Below, piece after piece: positions 1-7,241 of a stretch of DNA of 64,000 nucleotides. Within the stretch, counting starts at the first letter, position 1, and each line of letters begins with the position of its first letter. Under the pieces are notes generated by a model. It did no database searches. It was not told the DNA's origin and saw only the letters and a program-made list of their open reading frames with translations. Position numbers and translations under genes: made by a program. Origin of the DNA: Streptomyces sp. CB02056 (lineage in GTDB: Bacteria; Actinomycetota; Actinomycetes; Streptomycetales; Streptomycetaceae); NCBI RefSeq assembly GCF_001905545.1, contig NZ_LIPD01000009.1:1-64000 (forward strand), written 5' to 3'.

Positions 1-117
1 CGGCGCGGCCGAGTTGTCCGCGGGGACGCCGTCGGCGGAGGCCAGTGCGGTGGCGCCGAGCGTGGCGGCCACGGCGACGGCACCGCCAACGAGCAAGCGG
101 GACATGCGCTTTGCCAT
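1..117 (-). CDS. Secreted protein, N-terminal part only (runs off the left edge)
   Basis: Reading the minus strand from an ATG at 117 gives 39 residues with a typical Sec signal peptide: a basic start (MAKRMSR), then an Ala/Val/Leu hydrophobic core, then an ALASA-type signal peptidase site. The frame stays open to the window edge. Only the export signal is visible, so the mature protein cannot be identified. The gene is divergent from the large surface toxin to the right; the two share the 118-541 intergenic region. Exported protein: fairly sure. Function: unknown. Confidence 0.7.
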   Translation of the reverse strand, partial: MAKRMSRLLVGGAVAVAATLGATALASADGVPADNSAAP

Positions 118-541
118 GCCTATTCCTCTTCGTTCATCTGGTGTTTGCCCTGACGGGCGGATCAGCGGAATCGGGTGACCGGTCTGAATGGTGAGCGAAC
201 CAACCGGCAATGGCGAGACGTCATTGCCGGTGGAAGTGGTCGAAGTTGCCGCATGGGCGCCTTCGGGGTCGCAGCCGGAATCCGGGCCATCGAACCAGAT
301 GAGCTGATGCTTCGACAAGCGCGTTCCTGGCGCTGGCCAGGCGGAATGTCATGCTTTCCCAGCGGTTGGGTGTCTATCGGTGATGCGGTTGTATTTGCTT
401 GGCTTTGCCCTTTGACAGGTGTTTCATTGGCGGGTTTTTTTTGGCAACGTCATGGCTTCGTGGACGTTCTGTCGTATCGTCATCTGGCGTAGGCTCCGCT
501 GCGGCCGTGAATCCGGCCGATGCCGACAGTGGAGGTTTCCG
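118..541. other. Intergenic region between divergent genes; holds promoters
   Basis: This 424-bp stretch is less GC-rich than its surroundings and separates two divergent genes for exported proteins, so it must hold both promoters. A TTGACA hexamer lies at 412-417 in the direction of the toxin gene and is followed after 17 bp by a T-tract, but no good -10 box could be fixed. A 105-codon frame at 175-492 has no clear ribosome binding site and no recognisable product, so I do not call it. Confidence 0.5.
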
Positions 542-3500
542 ATGCACCATTCGATATCCCGTTCACAAGGGCGCGGGAGGGGGAGGCCGCCGCTGCTGGG
601 CAGGCTCTCCCTGGGCCTCCTGCCGCTGGCTCTGACGGCGGGGCTGGTGGGTTCCGGCATCCAGACGGCTTCGGCCGTCGAACCGACCGACGCTCAGCTC
701 CAGCGGAGCGCCCGCGACATCACGGTCGAGGCCTGGCTCAACGGTGGTCCTCGCGTCCACGAGCTCGCGGAAGCCGTGCTTGCGGGCTCGGACCAGGACG
801 TGAAGCGGTTCGTCGACAACGAGCTCGCCGGCGCCCAGCACCTGGACGACCTGCTGGCCGCCACGCAGATCGAGGGTGTGGGCGGGCCGAAGGTCCGCGA
901 GGCCGCGGGCAAGGCCATCGCGGGCACGGCCGACGAGCTGCACACGTTCCTGCGGAGCGGCTGGCAGTCGGCACTCGACGCCGACCGGCGGCTGTGGATC
1001 ACCCGGATCACCGACCCCGCCGTGGGCGCCGGCCGCAACCTGCAGGCCGCCGGCGACGCCGCGCTGCGCAGCAACACCAGTGACGACCTGCAGCGGTTCC
1101 TGACCGAGGGACAGTTCCCGGCGAAGGATGCCGACGACCGGCTCAAGCTGGTCCAGATCCTCAGCTCCGGCGGCACGAACACCCAGGCCGCGGCACGCGC
1201 CGCGCTGAACGGGTCGATCCAGGACGTGCGCGACTTCCTCGCGACCGGCCAGTATGTCGCCCAGAACCGTGACATGGAGCGCGCGAGCATCGCGCTGCTG
1301 GTGCAGCAGGCGAAGGACGCGGGCGCGCAGGCGGCCCAGGAGGCCGCTGCGGCCATCGAGGCCAAGGACAAAGCGGTCTTCGAGGCGCAGGAGGCCATGA
1401 AGGCCGCCGCTCTGGCCGCGTCCGAGACCCAGCAGGCAGGTAACGACGCGGCCAGGGCCACGGAGGCGGCGAACAAGGCGGCGACGGCCGCCGAGCGTGC
1501 GGGCAAGGCGGCGAACACGGCCTTGGCGGCCGCGCGTGCGGCCAACGCGGGCGCGCGGGCCGCGGCTTACGCGGCGTCGAACGCGGCGGCTGCGGCGTCC
1601 GGCGCCCAGCGGGCCGCCGCCGCCGCGCGGAACTCCGCGGCCGCGGCGGCCGGTGACGCGACGAAGGCGCACGACGCGCGGGTCGCGGCGGACGCCGCCG
1701 ACGCGGCCGCGAAGCTGGTGGACGCCGCCAAGGACACGCTCGTCCACGCGGACAAGGCCCTCAGCGACAGCCAGACCGCGGCGGGCGCCGCGCTGAGCGC
1801 GAAGGGCAACGCCGATTCCGCGGCGGGTTCGGCCGAGCAGGCCGGTGCCTACGCGGACAGCGCCGGCGGTCAGTCGGCCAAGGCCAAGCAGGCCGCGGCG
1901 GCCACCCGCCGTTCGGCCGTCGAGGCCGGTCGCGCCGCCGCCGCCGCGCAGCAGCTGGCCGGGGAGGCCGCGACGCAGTCGCAGGCGGCCGCGGCGCTCC
2001 TGAAGTCCGCGGGCGAGCACGCCGCCGCGGCGGCCCAGGCCGCCCGGGACGCCGCCGACCACGCCGGCCAGAGCGCGAACGCCGCGCAGGAGTCCACCGA
2101 CCACGCGAACGCCGCCTCCGGGTTCGCTGCGGACGCCCAGACCGCGGTCGACAAGGCCAACGCGGTCCAGGACCTGGCACGCCGCATCGAGGCCGAGGAC
2201 CTGACCAACCGCACCGCGGTGGCCGTGGAGAAGGCCCGGCAGGCCAAGGCCGACGAGACGGCGAAGCAGGCGCAGACCGACCAGGCCGCCCAGGACGTCC
2301 AGAAGGCCCGGGCCGAGGCCGACCGCCTCGCCCAGCTGGCCAACCAGCCCGGCGCCACTCCGACGCAGGTCGCCACCGACGGCCGCAAGCTCGCCATGGT
2401 CTCCCGCAAGATCTCCGCTTCCTGGGGGAACTCGGCGGCCGTCGACGCCCTGTCCGGTGACGACGCCGCCGTGTTCGCCTACGTGAAGACCGGGCGACGG
2501 GAGGCCGAGGAGCGCGACGCCCGCGACAGTGTCACCGCGATCCACAAGAACTCCGACAGCGAGGCGGTCCGCACCGCGGCCTACACCGCGCTGCAGGGCA
2601 ACGCCGCCCAGCTCGGCGCCTTCCTGGCCAGCGGTCAGTACGAGGCCGTCGCGCCGGAGAACCGGCTGACGATCACCCGCCTCAGCGACAAGGCCGGCCC
2701 CGCCGTCAAGGCCGCCGCCGACGCCGCGCTGCGGGTCAACACCCCCGCCGCGCTGCGGGACTTCCTCGGCAAGGGCCTGTCGGACGCCCAGGCCGCCGAC
2801 GACCGCCTCACCGCCACCCGGCTGGAGGACGCCCCGGCCACCGAGCCCGAGCTCAAGGCCGCGGCGAAGATCGCCCTCGAAGGCCCCGTGCAGGACCTGC
2901 GCGCCTTCGTGGCCGAGGGCCAGTACACCGCGCAGCAGAAGGACCGGCTCACCGCCCTCCACGTCGCGGACATCAAGGGCCTGATCGCCCAGGCGACCGC
3001 CGCCGCCGCGACCGCCCAGCAGAACGCGGCCACGGCCCAGGCCGCTGCCGCCATCGCCCGCAACGCCTCCAACGAGGCCAACGGCTACGCCGCCCAGGCT
3101 CAGGCCTCGGCCAACACCGCTGCCGAGCACGTCGCCAAGGCCAAGGCCGCCGCCGACGCCGCCGCGGCCGACGCCGCCAGGGCGGCGGCATCCGCGAAGA
3201 CGGCCAACGCGGCCAAGGCCTCCGCCAACCGCGACGCCGCGAGTGCCGTCCACTCCGCCAACAGGGCCGAGCAGTCGGCCCGGCAGGCCCGGTCGGCCGC
3301 GACCGACGCCTACAACTCCGCTGCCGATGCCCGGGCCTCCGCGGAGGCGGCCGGCAAGGACGCGACGGCCGCCCAGGCCGCCGCCGACGACGCCCGCGCC
3401 AACTACCAGGGCAAGTTCGACGCCGAGCAGAAGGCCGAGGCCGAAAGGCTCGAGGAGGCGCGCAAGGAGGCCGATTACAAGGCCCAGATCGAGAAGGAGA

Positions 3501-4648
3501 AGCAGGACTCGATCGCGGGCATCGAGGAGGAGATCAAGAAGGCGAAGGAGGACAACGAGACCTCCAACTCCATCTACCGCCTCGTCTCCGAGACCATCCA
3601 CCTCACCCTCGACGTGATCGGTGGTGCGGGCGGCGTCATCGCCCCCGGCCTCGCCGACATCGCCGACCTCGTCAACTGCGCCTACTACGCCGTCGAGGGC
3701 AGGACCACCGAGGCGGTCGAGTCCTGCATCGGGGCGATCCCCTTCATCGGCGACGGCGCCGCCATCGCCAAGCTCGCCCGGTGGGCGAAGAAGTTCGGCT
3801 CCTGGGGCGAGAAGGCCGTCGAGTTCATCCAGAAGCTCGTCAGGCGGGTTCCCGCGTCCTGCCCGGTGCCGAACAGCTTCGCGGCGGGTACCCCCGTCCT
3901 CATGGGCGACGGCTCCACCCGCGCGATCGAGACCGTCAGGATCGGCGACGAGGTCCTCGCCACCGATCCCGTCAGCGGGCTGACCGGACCCCGCCGGGTC
4001 TCGGCCACCATCTACGGCCCGGACGACCGGGACTTCACCGACATCTCCCTGGGTGCCGGACGCTCCCTGACCAGCACCGACCACCACCCCTTCTGGGCCG
4101 AGAACCGGAAGGCCTGGATCGACGCCGTCGACCTCGAGACCGGCGACGAACTGCGCGACCCGGCCGGCCAGCCCCGGCGAATCGAGAGCGTCCGGCACTG
4201 GAACACCCTCCAGGGCGCCTACAACCTCACCGTTGACGAGCTTCACACGTACTACGTGGTCGCGGGCGACACGCCGGTGCTGGTACACAATGCCAACAAG
4301 CCGCTGTGCCTGGAGAAGCTCACCAACAGCGACGTCGAGAGCGTCTTCCACCGCGGCACCTTCGACAATCCCAGCGATCAGTTCCTGTATCACTACAAGT
4401 TGGAGGGGGCCCCGAACGGCATGTCGCAGACGGAGTACATCGCCGCGGCCAAGGAGGCGATGGAGCGTGTGACGAAGCCTGGTTTCCTGAAGGACAACCC
4501 TGGTTGGAAGGTCAATATAAAGCCCATCGGAGCCCACGAGGACAAGCTGGAGGGGCTGGCGTGGACCAACGAGGCAACGGACGAAGTGGTGTTCACGTCG
4601 ATGGATCGCAGTAGGGTCGTGACGTACCACCCCCCGAAGAGGCGGTAA
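542..4648 (+). CDS. Secreted polymorphic toxin: ALF repeats, Hint autoprotease, novel C-terminal toxin tip
   Basis: The protein has 1368 residues from the ATG at 542, which follows a GGAGG about 6 bp upstream; starts farther upstream in the same frame are less likely. A signal peptide (about 1-50) is followed by ALF-type helical repeats, a long Ala-rich coiled coil, a second ALF block (about 650-810) and a second coiled coil (to about 1010). A short hydrophobic segment follows at about 1025-1045. A Hint (intein-like) domain at about 1110-1250 starts NSFAAGTPVLMGDG, has the TDHHPFW motif and ends LVHN. The last 118 residues (codons from 4292) are less GC-rich and match no toxin family I know. 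In such proteins the Hint domain is thought to free the toxin tip. The next gene is the probable immunity protein. Overall class sure; toxic activity unknown. Confidence 0.85.
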   Translation: MHHSISRSQGRGRGRPPLLGRLSLGLLPLALTAGLVGSGIQTASAVEPTDAQLQRSARDITVEAWLNGGPRVHELAEAVLAGSDQDVKRFVDNELAGAQHLDDLLAATQIEGVGGPKVREAAGKAIAGTADELHTFLRSGWQSALDADRRLWITRITDPAVGAGRNLQAAGDAALRSNTSDDLQRFLTEGQFPAKDADDRLKLVQILSSGGTNTQAAARAALNGSIQDVRDFLATGQYVAQNRDMERASIALLVQQAKDAGAQAAQEAAAAIEAKDKAVFEAQEAMKAAALAASETQQAGNDAARATEAANKAATAAERAGKAANTALAAARAANAGARAAAYAASNAAAAASGAQRAAAAARNSAAAAAGDATKAHDARVAADAADAAAKLVDAAKDTLVHADKALSDSQTAAGAALSAKGNADSAAGSAEQAGAYADSAGGQSAKAKQAAAATRRSAVEAGRAAAAAQQLAGEAATQSQAAAALLKSAGEHAAAAAQAARDAADHAGQSANAAQESTDHANAASGFAADAQTAVDKANAVQDLARRIEAEDLTNRTAVAVEKARQAKADETAKQAQTDQAAQDVQKARAEADRLAQLANQPGATPTQVATDGRKLAMVSRKISASWGNSAAVDALSGDDAAVFAYVKTGRREAEERDARDSVTAIHKNSDSEAVRTAAYTALQGNAAQLGAFLASGQYEAVAPENRLTITRLSDKAGPAVKAAADAALRVNTPAALRDFLGKGLSDAQAADDRLTATRLEDAPATEPELKAAAKIALEGPVQDLRAFVAEGQYTAQQKDRLTALHVADIKGLIAQATAAAATAQQNAATAQAAAAIARNASNEANGYAAQAQASANTAAEHVAKAKAAADAAAADAARAAASAKTANAAKASANRDAASAVHSANRAEQSARQARSAATDAYNSAADARASAEAAGKDATAAQAAADDARANYQGKFDAEQKAEAERLEEARKEADYKAQIEKEKQDSIAGIEEEIKKAKEDNETSNSIYRLVSETIHLTLDVIGGAGGVIAPGLADIADLVNCAYYAVEGRTTEAVESCIGAIPFIGDGAAIAKLARWAKKFGSWGEKAVEFIQKLVRRVPASCPVPNSFAAGTPVLMGDGSTRAIETVRIGDEVLATDPVSGLTGPRRVSATIYGPDDRDFTDISLGAGRSLTSTDHHPFWAENRKAWIDAVDLETGDELRDPAGQPRRIESVRHWNTLQGAYNLTVDELHTYYVVAGDTPVLVHNANKPLCLEKLTNSDVESVFHRGTFDNPSDQFLYHYKLEGAPNGMSQTEYIAAAKEAMERVTKPGFLKDNPGWKVNIKPIGAHEDKLEGLAWTNEATDEVVFTSMDRSRVVTYHPPKRR

Positions 4649-4652
4649 CAGA

Positions 4653-4997
4653 ATGATGCGACGACCGGTGGAACTGAGCTTCGTCGATGCCTACACCATC
4701 TGGAGTCACGTTCCATATCCGCCGCATTCCACAACGCCGGAGTTGGGGAAGCTCCGCGCCGATCTCGCGATCGCCCACGAGCACACCACGGGGGCCGTCG
4801 TCTTCATGAGGACCGGTGCGTTCAGGCCGTCGGGTGCGGATGTCCTGACGGAACTCGACGAGATCATCACTCAAGCCGGTGTCCTGTGCGGGGAGTACGC
4901 GGGGGAGGACCTGGTGGTCGCGCGGGAGATACACGCCTACGCGACGTTGCTGGCGATCGTCTACCGGGGATTCCTCGAAGCGGGTGAATCCGTCTAG
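4653..4997 (+). CDS. Probable immunity protein for the adjacent toxin
   Basis: A 114-residue soluble protein starts 4 bp after the toxin stop codon (ATGATG doublet at 4653). It has no signal peptide or membrane segment, as expected for a cytoplasmic antidote. Its sequence (acidic, with a long C-terminal helix) was not recognised. The assignment rests on position: in polymorphic toxin loci the small gene directly after the toxin encodes its specific inhibitor. A strong terminator follows at 5016-5057, closing a two-gene unit. Alternative: an unrelated small orphan, less likely given the spacing. Confidence 0.6.
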   Translation: MMRRPVELSFVDAYTIWSHVPYPPHSTTPELGKLRADLAIAHEHTTGAVVFMRTGAFRPSGADVLTELDEIITQAGVLCGEYAGEDLVVAREIHAYATLLAIVYRGFLEAGESV

Positions 4998-5015
4998 GCG
5001 GTCGTTTCGTCGAAC

Positions 5016-5057
5016 CGCAGAACGCCCGGCCGGGGTTTCCCGGCCGGGCGTTCTGCG
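5016..5057. terminator. Strong bidirectional terminator hairpin
   Basis: A perfect 19-bp stem (5016-5034 with 5039-5057) closes on a GTTT loop. It lies between the convergent immunity gene (ends 4997) and the phosphotransferase gene (ends 5068), so it can end transcription from both sides. Confidence 0.85.
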
Positions 5058-5067
5058 TTGTCGGCGG

Positions 5068-5970
5068 TTACAGGCGGCTGAGGCGCTCGGCGAGGGCGCG
5101 GGCGTGGGTGGCGGCGGTGGGGCCGCGGGTGGGGTCGGGGGCTTCGGAGAGGAAGACCAGGGCGAGCATCAGGGCGGCGTCGAGGCGGCAGACGAGGAGG
5201 GTGGGGTCGTCCTCGGTGGGGACGGGGGCGAGGGTGGCGTAGCCGGCGCGGAGGGCGGGCAGGTCGAGGTCGTTCTCGGGGTAGCGGGCGTATTCGGCGA
5301 GGCGGCCGAACTCGAGGGCGGGGGTGCCGAGGAGGGCGTTGGACCAGTCCAGGAGGGCGGTGGTGCGGCCCTGGTGGCGGCGGATGTTGGAGCTGCGGAC
5401 GTCGAGGTGGAGGAGGCTGGTCCCGGTGAGGGGGGAGAGGTGCCGGGCGAGCAGGTCGGGGGCCGGGGGCTCGGGCCAGTCGGCGACGAGGCGGGCGAGT
5501 TCGGCCCAGCGGCGCGCTATCCGGGTGGTGAGGACCCCGGCGGTGGTGCCGCCCTCGGCGGCGACGGGGTGCAGTGGCGGCGGGGGTGCCTGGTGGAGCC
5601 GGGCGAGGAGCCGGCCGAGGGCGTGGGAGTCGAGCGGGGTGCCGTCGTCGGGGACGTAGTCGGAGAGCAGCACGTCGGGGGAGTCGGGGTCGTCGGCGAG
5701 GACGAGTTCCCGGGCGCGGGCGACGGGCAGGCCGTGTTCGGCCAGGTGCCGGGCGATGGCGTGCTCCTGGACGAGCAGGGCGCGGGTGTCCACGTGCGGG
5801 TCGTTGGCGTTGGAGTCGAAGCGGTGGTGCGCGAGCCGTACGGCGACCGGTTCGCCGTCCCGGGCCCGGGCCCGGAAGACGGTGAACTCCAGGCCCTTGC
5901 CGACGAGTTCCAGGCCGCTCAGGCCCCACTGTCCGGCCAGTCGGTCCAGTACGGCGAAACGCTCACTCAT
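5068..5970 (-). CDS. APH-family phosphotransferase (small-molecule kinase)
   Basis: The 300-residue protein has the aminoglycoside phosphotransferase/choline kinase fold. The catalytic loop near residues 186-194 reads HLDVRSSN (HxDxxxxN), and the metal-binding DxD-type site follows as LLDWSN. It is the last gene of the PEARL-like operon, and its ATG overlaps the exporter stop codon (ATGA). Enzymes of this fold phosphorylate antibiotics, sugars or amino alcohols. Its place beside an exporter suggests self-resistance by product phosphorylation, or a biosynthetic kinase step. The substrate cannot be read from sequence. Confidence 0.8.
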   Translation of the reverse strand: MSERFAVLDRLAGQWGLSGLELVGKGLEFTVFRARARDGEPVAVRLAHHRFDSNANDPHVDTRALLVQEHAIARHLAEHGLPVARARELVLADDPDSPDVLLSDYVPDDGTPLDSHALGRLLARLHQAPPPPLHPVAAEGGTTAGVLTTRIARRWAELARLVADWPEPPAPDLLARHLSPLTGTSLLHLDVRSSNIRRHQGRTTALLDWSNALLGTPALEFGRLAEYARYPENDLDLPALRAGYATLAPVPTEDDPTLLVCRLDAALMLALVFLSEAPDPTRGPTAATHARALAERLSRL

Positions 5971-7241
5971 GGTGCATCCTCGGTGGTCTTGCGACGGTCG
6001 GTCACCCTGCTGTCCCTCAGCAGGGCGTAGGCGATCGGCAGGCAGGTCAGCAGGGTGACCACGCCGCCGAGGGCGAAGGCGGCGCGAGGCCCGGCCGAGG
6101 CGCTCACCCGGCCGAAGACCAGCGCGCCGAGGGGCATGGTGCCCCAGGCGAAGAGCCGGTAGACGCCGGTGGCCCGGCCGAGCATCCGGTCCGGGATGAT
6201 CGTCTGGCGCAGGGAGACGGCGACGACGTTCCAGACCATCAGGGCGAAGCCGGTGACGCCGTAGGCGACGGCGACCACGGGGACCCGGTCGGTGGCGGCC
6301 ACCGCCAGGCCGGCGGCGCCCATCAGGGCCAGGTTGCCGACCAGCGCGGGGACCCGGCCGACGGCCTTGCTGAGCCGGCCGGCGACCGCGCCGCCGATCA
6401 CGCCGCCGACCGCCCCGGCGGCCAGCAGCGCCCCGTACGCGGCGTCCGGGAGTTCCAGCACCTCGCGGACCAGGATCACGAAGACGGCGATCTGGCCCAG
6501 GTAGACGGCGTTGATGACCCCGGCGGAGACGGTCAGGGCGCGCAGCAGCGGATCGCGGAGGACGAAGGCGACGCCCTCGCGGATGTCGGCCAGCAGGCGG
6601 GGCTTCCCGGCGCCCGGCCCGGGTTCGGCGGCAGGCCCGGATTCAGGTCCGGACTCGGGCACCGGCCCGCGCACGCCGCGCAGCAGCAGCGCGGAGGCCA
6701 GGAAGGAGACCGCGTCGATCACCAGCGGGACGGCCCGGCCGACCGTGAACAGCACGCCGCCGACGACCTGCCCGAGCAGGTCGCGGCCGACGGTCTGGAC
6801 GGCGAAGAGCCGGCCGTTCGCCGACTCCAGCCGGTCCTTGGGCACGACGCTCGGCAGCAGCGCGAAGGACGCGCAGTCGAACAGCACCTCGCCGACGCCC
6901 AGCAGGAACGCGGAGGTGAGCAGCGGCCAGAAGGTCAGCCGGTCGGCGGCGAGCAGCAGGACGGTGAGGACCAGCACCGCGGCGCGCAGCAGGTCGGCGA
7001 GGACCATCAGCAGCCGCCGCTCGAAGCGGTCGGCGTACGCCCCGGCGGGCAGGGCGAACAGCAGCCAGGGCACCGTGGTCGCGGCGGTGACGGCGGACAC
7101 CTGGAAGGCGTCGTCCAGCACCGCGGTGGACAGCAGCGGCAGCGCGGCGAAGCGCATGCCGTCGCCGACCGCGGAGGAGGCGGCGGCGCCGAGGACCCGG
7201 TGGTAGCCGGAGGAGGGGCGGACGGCGGTGTCGGTGCTCAC
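5967..7241 (-). CDS. MFS exporter (enterobactin-exporter-like)
   Basis: This 424-residue membrane protein has about 12 hydrophobic segments and a GAYADRFERR loop between the second and third, the MFS signature region. A Pro/Glu/Gly-rich cytoplasmic linker in the middle separates the two six-helix halves. I chose the GTG at 7241, which overlaps the TGA of the upstream small-LanB gene by 4 bp; the frame is open much farther upstream but only as the shadow of that gene. It probably exports the operon product. Confidence 0.85.
   Translation of the reverse strand: MSTDTAVRPSSGYHRVLGAAASSAVGDGMRFAALPLLSTAVLDDAFQVSAVTAATTVPWLLFALPAGAYADRFERRLLMVLADLLRAAVLVLTVLLLAADRLTFWPLLTSAFLLGVGEVLFDCASFALLPSVVPKDRLESANGRLFAVQTVGRDLLGQVVGGVLFTVGRAVPLVIDAVSFLASALLLRGVRGPVPESGPESGPAAEPGPGAGKPRLLADIREGVAFVLRDPLLRALTVSAGVINAVYLGQIAVFVILVREVLELPDAAYGALLAAGAVGGVIGGAVAGRLSKAVGRVPALVGNLALMGAAGLAVAATDRVPVVAVAYGVTGFALMVWNVVAVSLRQTIIPDRMLGRATGVYRLFAWGTMPLGALVFGRVSASAGPRAAFALGGVVTLLTCLPIAYALLRDSRVTDRRKTTEDAP

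Noticed and set aside
175..492. 105-codon plus-strand frame upstream of the toxin gene
   Set aside because: No ribosome binding site, no recognisable product and no G/C third-position bias; it lies in the promoter region of two divergent genes.
563..4630. A 1355-codon minus-strand frame opposite the polymorphic toxin gene
   Set aside because: It is a shadow of the toxin gene; it is Gly/Leu/Arg-rich with no recognisable domain.
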